Shown here: positions 42,412 to 53,032 of the stretch, in pieces
Position numbering within the stretch: the stretch's first letter is position 1
Layout of the letters: the number at the start of each line of letters is the position of its first letter
Source of the DNA: Polaromonas sp.
GTDB lineage: Bacteria > Pseudomonadota > Gammaproteobacteria > Burkholderiales > Burkholderiaceae_C
Length of the DNA: 63,002 nucleotides
Reading direction: 5' to 3'
NCBI RefSeq assembly: GCF_030680935.1
Contig: NZ_JAUXUP010000070.1
Span: 1 to 63,002, forward strand
Notes under the pieces: model-generated
Seen by the model: the letters and a program-made list of their open reading frames with translations, nothing else
What the model was told of the DNA's origin: nothing
The model's database searches: none
Position numbers and translations under genes: made by a program

Positions 42412-42442
42412 AAAAAAAGGGGCTCTTGAGCCCCTTTTTTTT
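42412..42442. terminator. Bidirectional Rho-independent terminator
   Basis: A-run, GGGGCTC, TT, GAGCCCC, then eight T. It serves both the glycine-zipper gene and the anti-sigma gene that converges on it. Confidence 0.95.
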
Positions 42443-42464
42443 GATTCCCGTTTTTTTGCAGTTC

Positions 42465-43244
42465 TTACAGCGCGGTTTGCAGCAGCGCGCCCTTGAAAAG
42501 CACCGGACCGCTCGGCCCGCTGCCCAGCGGCACGCCGCCCTTGGGCTCCAGGCTGATGGCCAGTGTCGGCACCTGGTTCACATCCCCCGCCCCGGCGGGC
42601 AAACGCACCACGGCGCCATCCCCCAGCACACCCAGCGATTTGGGCCCGCCCGCCTGCGGCAAGGCCCACAACTGCAGCGATTTATCAGGCGCGGGGTGGA
42701 ACTGGCCCACATGTTTAAGCTGCAACTGGTTGTGCTTGGGGTCGTAGGTCACCAGCACAGAAGGCGCGGACTTGTCGTCGGCCAGCACAGCCACGTACTG
42801 GATCTCGGGCGTGGCGGCCAGCTTGGCGGTCAGTTCGCTGACCTGGCCGTTCAAGGCCGTGTTCAGGTTCAGCCCGGTCACCACCGCCACCACGGCAGCC
42901 ATCGCGCCCGCAGCCGTGGCGCCGCGCCACAAGCCGAGGCTGGCCCACCAGCCGCCACCTGATACCGCGGCAGGCGCCCGCCGGGCGGCCAGCATGGCTT
43001 TGGACTCTTTTTCAGCGTTGACCAGATTTTCGATGCGTTTCCAGACCGCCGGGCTGGGTGCGGCCTGCGGCTGCAGCTCGGCCACCGAAACCATGCGGCC
43101 CTGCCAGATCAGCGCGGCCGCACGCACAGTCGCATGGGTGCGCGCCAGTGCCTCAAAGCGGCGACGGGCACCGCCGCGCAGCGTACCCAGCGCATAGCTG
43201 GCCGCCAACTGCTCGACCAGCGAGGGGTTGCGCGTGATATTCAT
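42465..43244 (-). CDS. Anti-sigma factor (RskA/ChrR-like, zinc-less)
   Basis: A 259-residue single-span membrane protein. The cytoplasmic N-terminal part (about 1-110, VEQLAASYALGTLRGGARRRFEALAR, a helical bundle that would clamp the sigma factor) is followed by a membrane helix near residues 110-130 and an RskA-like periplasmic domain that ends SGPVLFKGALLQTAL. It follows the ECF sigma gene by 67 bases. The signal it senses is unknown. Confidence 0.9.
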   Translation of the reverse strand: MNITRNPSLVEQLAASYALGTLRGGARRRFEALARTHATVRAAALIWQGRMVSVAELQPQAAPSPAVWKRIENLVNAEKESKAMLAARRAPAAVSGGGWWASLGLWRGATAAGAMAAVVAVVTGLNLNTALNGQVSELTAKLAATPEIQYVAVLADDKSAPSVLVTYDPKHNQLQLKHVGQFHPAPDKSLQLWALPQAGGPKSLGVLGDGAVVRLPAGAGDVNQVPTLAISLEPKGGVPLGSGPSGPVLFKGALLQTAL

Positions 43245-43265
43245 ACCTTACCTTCTTCCAGAAGT

Positions 43266-43287
43266 TTCCCGTCACCATGGACGGGAA
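43266..43287. promoter_or_regulatory. Hairpin between the sigma and anti-sigma genes
   Basis: TTCCCGTC and GACGGGAA form a perfect 8-bp stem with a 6-base loop containing ATG, located 22 bases before the anti-sigma start codon. It could set the ratio of sigma to anti-sigma. Confidence 0.45.
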
Positions 43288-43311
43288 CAAACAAAATCCA
43301 ATACATGCGGC

Positions 43312-43896
43312 TCATGCAAACCGCGCCATACAGCCGCGCAATTGCTCCAGCCCACGGCGTATCCAGGTCTTCACGGTTCCCAGCGGCAGCTTGAGCTGCT
43401 CGGCCAGCTCGTTGTGGCTCAGGTCCCGCATATAGGCCAGGCTTACCACCTCGCGCTGTTTGTTGTCCAACTGGCTCAGGCACTGGTGCAGGGCCCAGGC
43501 CTGCTCACCGGCCAGCGCCGTGTCCATGGGATTGGCCGAATCACCTTCCAGGGTGTCGGACAACACGTCGTCAAGCTCCAGCGCCGCGTCCGCCCGCTCG
43601 GACGTGCGGCGGCGCAGAAAGTCCAGCCCCCGGCTGCGCACGATCAGGCACATCCAGGCCATGGGCGGCGACAAGGTGGCTTTGTAATCCCCTGCGATGC
43701 GCCAGATATTGAGGAAAGCTTCCTGCAACACGTCCTCGGCCCAGTTGCGGTTGCTGACCACCCGCACCGCCACACCGTAAAGCTTGGACGAGGTCAGCTC
43801 GTACAGCTCCCTGAGCGCCGATTCGTCAGCCTGTGCAACGCGGTCAATGAGCGCGATCAATTGGGTATCCGGACTTTCTGCATTCATGGACGCCAT
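43312..43896 (-). CDS. ECF-family RNA polymerase sigma factor (SigK/RpoE-like)
   Basis: A 194-residue group 4 sigma factor. Region 2 spans about residues 25-95 (ELTSSKLYGVAVRVVSNRNWAEDVLQEAFLNIWR) and region 4 about 135-190 (LDNKQREVVSLAYMRDLSHNELAEQLKLPLGTVKTWIRRGL). Either MASMNAE or MNAE can start it. Paired with the membrane anti-sigma gene downstream, it should drive an envelope or oxidative stress response, possibly including its own operon. Confidence 0.93.
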   Translation of the reverse strand: MASMNAESPDTQLIALIDRVAQADESALRELYELTSSKLYGVAVRVVSNRNWAEDVLQEAFLNIWRIAGDYKATLSPPMAWMCLIVRSRGLDFLRRRTSERADAALELDDVLSDTLEGDSANPMDTALAGEQAWALHQCLSQLDNKQREVVSLAYMRDLSHNELAEQLKLPLGTVKTWIRRGLEQLRGCMARFA

Positions 43897-44040
43897 TGTC
43901 CTGCATTCCCTATACGCCGGAAACAGGGCTATGGATTCAGGGCGTTAGCGTCGCGCCCTTCCCGGGTGCCCTAAAATCGATGGTTTTGCACGCCGGGCGT
44001 TCTTCTGGCTGTACCTCCTGTTTTTCCCTTCCAGCACACC

Positions 44041-45721
<1,681 letters not shown>

Positions 45722-45752
45722 GCCAGTTCAAGCCGCAAAAGCAGGCACGGGC

Positions 45753-46142
45753 CTAGTCCAGAAAACGCCAGGCCGCATCGGCCGGCGGCAGCAAACAGGT
45801 CTCACTGCGGCCAAACCAGCGGTAGCGATTGCGCGCCAGCCAGCGGTACAGCGCATCACGCAGCGGTGCAGGCACCAGCCAGGCGAGCCAGGCCAGGCGC
45901 CAGACACCGCCCAGCGCATGCAGGATGCGCAGGATCGCGGCCGTGTGCTGCCAGCTTCGGTCTCCGTCCACCAGCAGCAAGGTCTGCAGGCCATCAACCT
46001 GCAGGCCCGCGCGCCGCAACAACGCCAGCCCCTGGACGCCCTGGATGGAGGCAAAACGCAATGCCTGTTTTTTGTCATGGCGCAGCAAGAACTTCACCCA
46101 CCCGTCGCAGGCCAGGCATTGCGCGTCGAATACGAGGACCAT
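45753..46142 (-). CDS. DCC-family thiol-disulfide oxidoreductase-like protein (DUF393)
   Basis: A 129-residue protein with the D-x-x-C-x-x-C motif in VFDAQCLACDGWVKFLLRHDK at the N-terminus and ALRFASIQG plus LLLVDGDRSWQHTAAILRIL later, all typical of DUF393. Members have a thioredoxin-like fold; activity is mostly untested. It precedes nothing else on this strand but follows murB by 21 bases. Confidence 0.88.
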   Translation of the reverse strand: MVLVFDAQCLACDGWVKFLLRHDKKQALRFASIQGVQGLALLRRAGLQVDGLQTLLLVDGDRSWQHTAAILRILHALGGVWRLAWLAWLVPAPLRDALYRWLARNRYRWFGRSETCLLPPADAAWRFLD

Positions 46143-46163
46143 GGGGCAGCGACCGAACCGGCG

Positions 46164-47216
46164 CTAAACGACAACCGGCTCCGGCTCCAGCAGAATGCCA
46201 AAGCGTTCATACACACTGGTCTGGATGGCTTTGGCCAGGGTCATCACCTCGCCGCCGGTCACCGGGTTGGCTCTGCCGCCCCGGTTGACCAGCACCAGCG
46301 CCTGGCGCTCGTACACCCCGGCGTTGCCTATGCTTTTGCCTTTCCAGCCGCAAGCGTCAATCAGCCAGCCGGCAGCGAGTTTGACCGTACCGTCATCCAG
46401 GTGGTAGTGAACAATCTTTGGCTCGCGCTGGATGATGTCGGCGCACTGCTCGGGGGAGACGGTGGGGTTTTTGAAGAAGCTGCCGGCGTTGCCGATGACC
46501 GCAGGGTCGGGCAGCTTGGCTTTTCGGATCTCGCAGATCCACTCATAAATTTGTAGCGCATCAGGCACAGCGGACGTGGGCTGGGCCATCTTTTTATCCA
46601 GATCGGCATACCCCAGAACGGCTTTCCAGGCCTTGGGCAGCGCAAACCGTACCCGCGTGATCAAGGCCTTGCCTGCCAGACCCAGTCCGTTCGGGCCGGT
46701 GCTTGAGTGTTTGAAAACCGAGTCGCGGTAGCCAAACGCGCACTGCGCGGCGTCCAGCGTGAAGCTTTTGCCAGTGCTCAGGTCAATCGCATCGAGTGAA
46801 TCAAAACGGTCCTGCAACTCCACGCCGTAGGCACCTATGTTCTGCACGGGCGAGCCGCCCACCGTGCCCGGAATCAGCGCCAGATTTTCCAGACCCGGGT
46901 AGCCGTTCTGCACCGTCCAGCTGACGATGTCGTGCCAGTTTTCGCCCGCGCCGGCCTCCACAATCCAGGCTTTGGCGGTCTCGCCGGCCAGCCGTTTGCC
47001 CATGATCTCGACCTTGAGCACCAGCGGCTTGACATCGCCGGTGATCACGATGTTGCTGCCTCCTCCGAGCACAAATTTGGGGGCGGCTTGCAACGCCGGA
47101 TCGGCCAGCACCGCGGCCACATCCGCCTCGCTGGTGATACGCACCAGCGTGAGGGCCTTGGCCATGATGCCAAAGCTGTTGGAAAACTGCAGGGGAACGT
47201 TTTTCTCGACTAACAT
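46164..47216 (-). CDS. murB: UDP-N-acetylenolpyruvoylglucosamine reductase
   Basis: A 350-residue flavoenzyme of type I MurB that completes UDP-MurNAc. FAD-binding [11 protein letters not shown] near residue 48, [23 protein letters not shown] near 110 and the catalytic Ser in [10 protein letters not shown] near 240 are present. The C-terminal [28 protein letters not shown] carries the catalytic Glu region. The start [10 protein letters not shown] was preferred over a long upstream frame that is antisense to yajQ. Confidence 0.96.
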   Translation of the reverse strand: MLVEKNVPLQFSNSFGIMAKALTLVRITSEADVAAVLADPALQAAPKFVLGGGSNIVITGDVKPLVLKVEIMGKRLAGETAKAWIVEAGAGENWHDIVSWTVQNGYPGLENLALIPGTVGGSPVQNIGAYGVELQDRFDSLDAIDLSTGKSFTLDAAQCAFGYRDSVFKHSSTGPNGLGLAGKALITRVRFALPKAWKAVLGYADLDKKMAQPTSAVPDALQIYEWICEIRKAKLPDPAVIGNAGSFFKNPTVSPEQCADIIQREPKIVHYHLDDGTVKLAAGWLIDACGWKGKSIGNAGVYERQALVLVNRGGRANPVTGGEVMTLAKAIQTSVYERFGILLEPEPVVV

Positions 47217-47271
47217 CGCAGGATTGTCGCACCCCGACACCCCAGCAATACAAGCCCGGAAGCCAGAAACC

Positions 47272-47757
47272 ATGCCCTCTTTTGACACTGTCCTGGAAGC
47301 CGACCTCGTGAAGGTCAAAAACTCGGTCGAAAACACCGCCAAGGAAATCGGCACACGTTTTGACTTCAAGGGCACGGCGGCTGCGATCGAGCTCAAGGAC
47401 AAGGAAATCACGCTGATCGGCGACAGTGATTTCCAGATCGACCAGATCACCGACATCCTGCGCAACAAGGCCACCAAAAGCGGCGTCGATGTGCGCTTTT
47501 TCGACGCTGGCAAGGTCGAAAAAATCGGCGGTGACAAGGTCAAGCAGGTGACCAAGGTGCGCAACGGCATAGAAACCGAGCAGGCCAAAAAAATCTCGCA
47601 ACTGATCAAGGGCAGCAAGGTCAAGGTGCAGGCCTCGATCCAGGGCGACGCGGTGCGGGTCACCGGCAAAAACCGCGACGACCTGCAGGAAGCCATGGCC
47701 ATGATCAAGGCCGAGCTGCCGGACATGCCGCTGAGCTTCAACAACTTTCGAGACTAG
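47272..47757 (+). CDS. YajQ-family cyclic di-GMP-binding protein
   Basis: A 161-residue protein with two ferredoxin-like halves: [26 protein letters not shown], then [20 protein letters not shown] and KLSLNT-like [24 protein letters not shown], ending SFNNFRD. YajQ homologues bind c-di-GMP and act with LysR-type regulators in Xanthomonas; E. coli YajQ binds nucleotides. It diverges from murB and is 4 bases from the retropepsin gene. Confidence 0.95.
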   Translation: MPSFDTVLEADLVKVKNSVENTAKEIGTRFDFKGTAAAIELKDKEITLIGDSDFQIDQITDILRNKATKSGVDVRFFDAGKVEKIGGDKVKQVTKVRNGIETEQAKKISQLIKGSKVKVQASIQGDAVRVTGKNRDDLQEAMAMIKAELPDMPLSFNNFRD

Positions 47758-47761
47758 GCAT

Positions 47762-48439
47762 ATGACATCCCGCCGTGCCCGACTCCTGTTGGCAGGGTTC
47801 TGTGGCATCGCGGGCCTGCTGCTCACTCCGGCGGCCATGGCACAGAGCGTGGCCCTGGCCGGCATGTTGGGCAACAAGGCGCTGTTGGTGGTCAACGGCG
47901 CGGCGCCCAAATCGGTGGCCGCCGGTGAGTCCCATCTTGACGTCAAGGTGGTTTCCACTGCGGGAGACCAGGCGGTGCTGGAGATCAATGGCAAACGCCA
48001 CACCCTGCGGGTAGGTGACGCGCCCGTCAGTGTGGGGGCGGGCGGGGCAAGTGGGCGCGGTGCCGGTCAAAGCAACAAGATTGTCCTGACGGCCGGCACC
48101 GGCGGTCACTTCATGACACAGGGCCAGATCAACGGAAAAACCGTGCAATTCCTGGTGGATACCGGCGCCACCGCTGTCTCCATGACGGCAGACGAGGCCG
48201 AACGGCTTGGCGTGGACTACAAATCCGGGCAACGCATTCAACTGGGCACCGCCAACGGGGTGATTCCCGGCTGGCGCACCACACTCAGCTCGGTGCGTGT
48301 GGGAGATGTGGAGGTATTCAACGTGGCTGCCGTGGTGGCCGCGCGCGACATGCCCTTCCTGCTGCTGGGCAACAGCTTTCTGACCCGCTTCCAGATGATC
48401 CGCGAAAACGACCAGATGACGCTGATCAAACGCTTTTAA
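47762..48439 (+). CDS. Retropepsin-like aspartic protease (TIGR02281 type), exported
   Basis: A 225-residue protein with a signal peptide (LLAGFCGIAGLLLTPAAMAQS), a strand-rich N-terminal part and a retropepsin domain from about residue 110. The catalytic Asp lies in VQFLVDTGATAVSMTADEAERLG near residue 130, the flap and hydrophobic-hydrophobic-Gly turn in VAARDMPFLLLGNSFLTRF near the C-terminus. Such proteins form dimeric periplasmic proteases; the target is unknown. It follows yajQ by 4 bases. Confidence 0.88.
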   Translation: MTSRRARLLLAGFCGIAGLLLTPAAMAQSVALAGMLGNKALLVVNGAAPKSVAAGESHLDVKVVSTAGDQAVLEINGKRHTLRVGDAPVSVGAGGASGRGAGQSNKIVLTAGTGGHFMTQGQINGKTVQFLVDTGATAVSMTADEAERLGVDYKSGQRIQLGTANGVIPGWRTTLSSVRVGDVEVFNVAAVVAARDMPFLLLGNSFLTRFQMIRENDQMTLIKRF

Positions 48440-48496
48440 GAAAAAAAGGGCTGCAGCCCATTCCAGTAAAGCGCAGACAGCTATTAAATCAATAGC
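48438..48496 (-). repeat. Mosaic repeat, copy 10 (between convergent genes)
   Basis: Plus strand: GGGCTGCAGCCC, TAAAGCGCAGACAGC, then GCTATTAAATCAATAGC. It fills the gap between the retropepsin and plsY genes and begins at the retropepsin stop codon. With its two palindromes it could slow transcription from both sides. Confidence 0.85.
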
Positions 48497-48497
48497 A

Positions 48498-49133
48498 CTA
48501 GTGCCCTTTCTTTTTGGCCCCGAGTTTCGACTCGGTCCCCTTGAACAGCTTGTTGATGTTGTCGCGGTGGCGGTAAACCAGAAAAGCGCTCATGGTCACA
48601 ACCGCCAGCGCCATCATCTTGTCTACGTACCAGAACGAGCGGTCGCCGAGCAGGTAGTACCAGGGCGCAAATAACGCGCAGGCCAGTGCGGCCAGCGACG
48701 AGTAACGCGAGAAAAACGCCACGATGACCCAGGTGGCCAGCGTCGCAAGCCCCAGCACCCAGTGCACGCCAAACAACACGCCAGCGGCAGTCGCCACGCC
48801 CTTGCCGCCCTGAAAACCAAAAAACACCGGGTACAGATGGCCGATGAAAGCCGCGAGGCCAACGGCAGCCAGCGTGCCCTCACGCAGTCCGTAGTCCTTG
48901 CCAAACCACATCACCAGCGCCATCGGCAGCCAGCCCTTCACACCATCGAGCAGCAGCGTCAGCACAGCCGCAGCCTTGTTGCCTGAGCGCAGCACGTTGG
49001 TGGCACCCGGGTTTTTGCTGCCGTAACTGCGCGGATCGTTCAGCCCCATCAGGCGGCTGATGATGACCGCAAACGACAGCGAGCCGATCAGGTAAGCAGC
49101 CAGCACGGCAATGGCGAAATAGGCGTATTCCAT
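48498..49133 (-). CDS. plsY: Glycerol-3-phosphate acyltransferase PlsY
   Basis: An inner-membrane enzyme moving acyl from acyl-phosphate to glycerol-3-phosphate. The 211 residues have five hydrophobic spans and the three PlsY motifs: GSLSFAVIISRLMGLNDPRSYGSKNPGATNVLR near residue 17, GHLYPVFFGFQGGKGVATAAG near 98, and RYSSLAALACA near 143. A basic tail ends in KLGAKKKGH. It lies 42 bases downstream of ybaK. Confidence 0.96.
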   Translation of the reverse strand: MEYAYFAIAVLAAYLIGSLSFAVIISRLMGLNDPRSYGSKNPGATNVLRSGNKAAAVLTLLLDGVKGWLPMALVMWFGKDYGLREGTLAAVGLAAFIGHLYPVFFGFQGGKGVATAAGVLFGVHWVLGLATLATWVIVAFFSRYSSLAALACALFAPWYYLLGDRSFWYVDKMMALAVVTMSAFLVYRHRDNINKLFKGTESKLGAKKKGH

Positions 49134-49175
49134 GGGGTCTCCGGTGTGGGGGTCGGTGTTGCAGTTTCGTCGGCG

Positions 49176-49667
49176 TCAATCGTCCAGCGCGCAGTGCACT
49201 GATTTTGCACCCAGCAGGTCCACGCAGACCTGCGGCGCGATGCCGACCAGGTATCCGCGTCGGCCACCATTGATGGCGATTTTAGGCAAGGCCAGAATGC
49301 TCTCCTCGATGTACACCGGCATGTCCCGGCGCGTGCCAAAAGGCGAGGTGCCGCCGACCAGGTAGCCGCTGTGCCGCTGCGCCACTTCGGGCGCGCAGGG
49401 TTCGACCGACTTGGCGCCAATCTGCCGCGCCAGATTTTTGGTGGACACCTTGCGGTTGCCGTGCATCAACACCAGCAGCGGTTTGGCATCCTGGTCCTGC
49501 ATGACCAGGGTCTTGACGACGGTGGAGGGATCAAACCCCAACACCTCGGCGCTGTGTTGTGCGCCGCCGTGCTCAAGGTACTCGTAGGGGTGTTCCGTAA
49601 ACACCACTCTATTTGCCTTGAGCAGTTGTGTGGCGGGGGTTTCGCTCACGTGGTCTTTTTTGCCCAT
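49176..49667 (-). CDS. ybaK: Cys-tRNA(Pro) deacylase YbaK
   Basis: A 163-residue trans-editing enzyme that hydrolyses Cys-tRNA(Pro) formed by prolyl-tRNA synthetase. It starts near SETPATQLLKANRVVFTEHPYEYLEHGG and shows VVKTLVMQDQDAKPLLVLMHGNRKVSTKNLARQIGAK, with the key Lys of the YbaK fold, and YLVGGTSPFGTRRDMPVYIEE near residue 105. It is in a same-strand run with an aldo/keto reductase and plsY. Confidence 0.95.
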   Translation of the reverse strand: MGKKDHVSETPATQLLKANRVVFTEHPYEYLEHGGAQHSAEVLGFDPSTVVKTLVMQDQDAKPLLVLMHGNRKVSTKNLARQIGAKSVEPCAPEVAQRHSGYLVGGTSPFGTRRDMPVYIEESILALPKIAINGGRRGYLVGIAPQVCVDLLGAKSVHCALDD

Positions 49668-49703
49668 GATTCACCGTTCGAACGGGATGTGAACAGACTC
49701 CTC

Positions 49704-50768
49704 TTAAAGCGCCGGGTCCCGCGCGTCCCAGCGAATCGCATCAATCGCCGCCAGCAATTCGGGCGAAAGCTGCGTGCCCCAGGCGGCTATATTTTCCTCA
49801 AGCTGCGCCACCGACGTGACACCAATGATGGTGCTGGCCACCTGCCACCTGGTGTAACAAAACGCCAGCGCCAGTTGCGTGGGGCTCAAGCCGTGTTCAC
49901 GCGCCAGGGCGTTGTAGCGGCGGGCGGCGGCCAGGGCTTCCGGCCGTCCCCAGCGCTGCTTGCGCACCGATTCGTATCTGGCGATACGCGCCGCCTCGGG
50001 CGCGCCCGCGCCGCTGGTGCCGCTGCTGTCGTATTTGCCGGTCAACAAACCGAAACCCAGTGGCGAATACGCCAGCAGCGACACGCCCAGCCGGTGCATG
50101 GTTTCGTCCAGACCGTTTTCCACCGTGCGATTCACCAGGCAAAACGGGTTTTGCACCGTCGCCACTTTCGGCAGGCCGTGTTGTTCGGCCAGACGCACAA
50201 ATTCATGCACGCCGTAAGGCGTCTCGTTGGACAGGCCTATGGCCCTGATCTTGCCGGCCTTGACCAGGCCAGCCAGCGCGTCGAGTTGCTGATGAATGGA
50301 AGAAACCGTCCGGTCTTTGCTGGGGTCGAAATACGCCATGCCAAACACCGGCACGTTGCGCGCCGGCCAGTGAATCTGGTACAGATCAATCACATCGGTC
50401 TGCAGGCGCTTCAGGCTGTCGTTGCAGGCGCCTTCAATATCGGCGGCGGTCAGGTCGGCACTGCCCTGGCGTATCCAGGGCATGCCGCGCGCCGGGCCGG
50501 CCACCTTGGTGGCCACCACCAGTTTGCTGCGCGCGCCGGGGCGTTTGGCAAACCAGTTGCCGATGATGGTTTCGGTCGCGCCAAAGGTTTCGGCCCGCGC
50601 AGGCACCGAGTACATTTCTGCCGCATCGAGAAAATTGACGCCGCGTTCGAGTGAGCGGTCAAGAATGGCATGTGCGCCGGCTTCGTCCACCTGCTCACCA
50701 AAAGTCATGGTGCCCAGGCAAATGGGGGTGACCTGCAGGTCGCTGCTGCCGAGTTGTACTGTGTTCAT
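49704..50768 (-). CDS. Aldo/keto reductase (Tas-like, NADPH-dependent)
   Basis: A 354-residue TIM-barrel oxidoreductase. The catalytic tetrad is visible: Asp in NFLDAAEMYSVPA near residue 48, the Tyr just after, Lys in KLVVATKVAG near 86 and His in DLYQIHWPAR near 130. The length, the wide loop and the start MNTVQLGSSDLQVTPICLGTMTFGEQ match E. coli Tas. The natural substrate is unknown. It is first in the run with ybaK and plsY. Confidence 0.92.
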   Translation of the reverse strand: MNTVQLGSSDLQVTPICLGTMTFGEQVDEAGAHAILDRSLERGVNFLDAAEMYSVPARAETFGATETIIGNWFAKRPGARSKLVVATKVAGPARGMPWIRQGSADLTAADIEGACNDSLKRLQTDVIDLYQIHWPARNVPVFGMAYFDPSKDRTVSSIHQQLDALAGLVKAGKIRAIGLSNETPYGVHEFVRLAEQHGLPKVATVQNPFCLVNRTVENGLDETMHRLGVSLLAYSPLGFGLLTGKYDSSGTSGAGAPEAARIARYESVRKQRWGRPEALAAARRYNALAREHGLSPTQLALAFCYTRWQVASTIIGVTSVAQLEENIAAWGTQLSPELLAAIDAIRWDARDPAL

Positions 50769-51007
50769 GGATTTCAGGAAAGATGCTAAGGATGATCAGC
50801 GGGGTCAGACGACTGACGTCCCGGCTGCGGGACCCACGGACCGGGGCAGCGGCTAGTTTACGGGCTTCAAGCTGAGCCTGCTGGCGGGCAAGGACTCGGG
50901 CACTTGGCTTACAAGTTCCACGCGGACACGCCACTAACATCCATACACAAGGGCTTGCAAGCCTTGCAAGCACAGGCCCTCACCAACAACCTTTCAGGAG
51001 AATCCAT
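50769..51007. other. 239-bp spacer without a gene
   Basis: The divergent gap between the aldo/keto reductase and OmpA-like genes holds a repeated CTTGCAAG pair (about 50953-50969) and the Shine-Dalgarno AGGAGA before the lipoprotein. No convincing promoter hexamers, RNA or small ORF was seen. Confidence 0.4.
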
Positions 51008-51667
51008 ATGAAACTAGCCCTCACATCCCTCGCCCTCGCCGCCTTCGTTTTGACTGGCTGCGCCAACATGAGCGAAACCCAGCAAGGCACGGCCAAAGGT
51101 GCCGGCATAGGTGCTGTTGCCGGCGCTGTTCTGGGTGCTGCCACCGGCGGCTCCAAAGGTGCTGCTACTGGCGCTGTGCTGGGCGGCGCTGTGGGTGCTG
51201 GTGGCGGTTATCTGTGGTCGCAGCGCATGCAGCAACAAAAGGCTGCCATGGAACAAGCCACCGTCGGTACCGGTGTGGCCGTGACCCAGACTTCCGACAA
51301 CCGCCTCAAGCTCGACATTCCTTCGGACATCTCGTTTGCCACGGGCCGTTCGGAGATCAACAGCAGCTTCGGACCTATCCTGAACCAGTTTGCCAGCAGC
51401 CTGAATCAGAACCCCGTGACGACCGTGACCATTGTGGGCCATACCGACTACACCGGAAGCGATGCCATCAACAACCCGCTGTCCATGGACCGTGCCAACA
51501 GCACCCGCAACTACCTGGTGTCCCGCGGCGTGGCCGCCAACCGCATCGGCACCGATGGTCGCGGTGAGCGCGAGCCGATTGCCGACAACAACACCAACGA
51601 AGGCCGGGCCAAAAACCGCCGGGTCGAGATTTATGTGGCCGAGCCCGTGCAGGCCTCAGCACGCTGA
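51008..51667 (+). CDS. OmpA-family outer-membrane lipoprotein with glycine zipper (YiaD-like)
   Basis: A 219-residue lipoprotein. The lipobox LTGC lies at residues 17-20, followed by a glycine-zipper hairpin (GAGIGAVAGAVLGAATGGSKG and GAVLGGAVGAGGGYLW, about 32-75) and a C-terminal OmpA domain (about 105-210). TIVGHTDYTGSDAINNPLSMDRA and GRGEREPIADN-x-GRAKNRRVEI carry the peptidoglycan-binding Asp and Arg. It tethers the outer membrane to the wall. It has its own terminator. Confidence 0.94.
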   Translation: MKLALTSLALAAFVLTGCANMSETQQGTAKGAGIGAVAGAVLGAATGGSKGAATGAVLGGAVGAGGGYLWSQRMQQQKAAMEQATVGTGVAVTQTSDNRLKLDIPSDISFATGRSEINSSFGPILNQFASSLNQNPVTTVTIVGHTDYTGSDAINNPLSMDRANSTRNYLVSRGVAANRIGTDGRGEREPIADNNTNEGRAKNRRVEIYVAEPVQASAR

Positions 51668-51688
51668 ACCCATCCCCAGGCCGCAAGA

Positions 51689-51719
51689 AAACCCTCCGGG
51701 CCACTGGAGGGTTTTTTTA
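51689..51719 (+). terminator. Rho-independent terminator of the OmpA-like gene
   Basis: AAACCCTCC pairs with GGAGGGTTT around an 8-base loop, continuing into a T-run, about 20 bases past the stop codon. Confidence 0.93.
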
Positions 51720-51792
51720 TTTCTGGGTGCGTGAGAACACCCCAACACCTGCCGACGCCTGAAAAGCGTTCCTGCAACACAGAGGTTGAACC

Positions 51793-52917
51793 ATGCGACT
51801 TTCCAAATTTCTCCGATCGAACGCGGAAGAAATCCTCACCGCATGGGACGAATTCGCCGCCACGGTGGTGCACGAAGGCAGCGTGCTGGACCAGAAAGCC
51901 CTGCGCGACCACGCGGGAGAAATCCTCTCGGCCATTGCCAACGATCTGGAGCAACCTCAGACCGCTGCCGCACAGGAAGAAAAATCCCGGGGAGAAAGCA
52001 CCAAGCCCCAGGGAGAGCTGGAGACAGCGGCCGAGACCCACGCCGACACACGCATGGTCTCTGGCTTTGCCATCGACGCCATGATCACCGAGTACCGCGC
52101 CCTGCGGGCCAGCGTCGTGCGGCTCTGGACCGGCGCAGGCGGCGGACAGGATCACCACAACGACATGCGGGACCTCATCCGATTCAATGAAGCGATGGAC
52201 CAGGCGATTGCCGAATCCGTGGCTCGCTACACAGACCAGACCAAAAAATCAACCGACCTGTTTATCGGCATCCTCGGTCATGACATCCGTAACCCGCTGG
52301 GCACCATCTCCATGTCGGCGCAATACCTGGTGCGCTCCGGCAAACTGCCGGCCAGCGCTGCGGAAACCATCATCAACAGCGTGGTCCGCATCAACAGCGT
52401 GATTGAACACGTGGTTGATTTCACGCGGGTGCAGTCCCAGGGCATGATGCCGATCAGGCTGGCGCCCGGTGACCTCGCCAGCCAGTTCGTCAAGATACTG
52501 GCGGAGACGCGCGTGCGTTATCCGCGCAGCCTGCTCAGTCTGGACAGTGTTGGCGACTTCACCGGCTCATGGGACGAAGGCCGCATGGGGCAGTTGCTGT
52601 CCAACCTGCTGGCCAATGCCCTGACCCATGGCGCCCCAGACCAGCCGGTGACGGTTCGCCTGTGGGAAAGTGCAGACGGCGTGGCTTTTTCAGTCCACAA
52701 CCTCGGCCCACCCATTCCGCCGAAGGAACAGCAACTGATCTTCAAGCCGCTGGTCCGCGGCATGGTCTCCGGCAAGGGAGAGCACCGCGAAACAGCCGGG
52801 CTGGGCCTGGGCCTGTTCATCTGCCGCGAGATCGTCCGCGCGCACGGCGGAAGCCTGGACGTCACGTCCAGCGCAGCTGCAGGCACCTGCTTCACGGTCC
52901 ACCTTCCGCGTCATTAA
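51793..52917 (+). CDS. Sensor histidine kinase with RsbRD-like N-terminal domain
   Basis: A 374-residue soluble kinase without membrane helices. Residues about 1-130 resemble the RsbRD (RsbT co-antagonist) N-terminal domain (LRSNAEEILTAWDEFAATV). HisKA follows with the phosphorylated His in FIGILGHDIRNPLGTISM near residue 167, then HATPase_c with NLLANALTHG near 270 and GLGLGLFICREIVRAHGG near 338. A partner regulator is not adjacent. RsbRD sensor kinases have been tied to general stress signalling; that link is inference. Confidence 0.9.
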   Translation: MRLSKFLRSNAEEILTAWDEFAATVVHEGSVLDQKALRDHAGEILSAIANDLEQPQTAAAQEEKSRGESTKPQGELETAAETHADTRMVSGFAIDAMITEYRALRASVVRLWTGAGGGQDHHNDMRDLIRFNEAMDQAIAESVARYTDQTKKSTDLFIGILGHDIRNPLGTISMSAQYLVRSGKLPASAAETIINSVVRINSVIEHVVDFTRVQSQGMMPIRLAPGDLASQFVKILAETRVRYPRSLLSLDSVGDFTGSWDEGRMGQLLSNLLANALTHGAPDQPVTVRLWESADGVAFSVHNLGPPIPPKEQQLIFKPLVRGMVSGKGEHRETAGLGLGLFICREIVRAHGGSLDVTSSAAAGTCFTVHLPRH

Positions 52918-52919
52918 GC

Positions 52920-53022
52920 TCACCCCTATCGGCGCTCACTGCGTGTAGCTCCTTTTCCCCTTCCAGGGGACGGCGCCTGCAGACTGGCAAAGCCAGATCT
53001 GCGGCCCCCGCTGGTCTAAGAA
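52920..53022. repeat. ~100-bp dispersed repeat, copy B, between convergent genes
   Basis: Shares CGCTCACT, CGTGTAGCTC, CCCC-n-GGGG, AAGCC and GCGGCCCC-n-GCTGGT blocks with 2908-3003 in the same order and spacing. It starts just after the kinase stop and ends about 10 bases before the acyl-CoA ligase stop codon. Confidence 0.7.
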
Positions 53023-53032
53023 AAGGGGCCGC

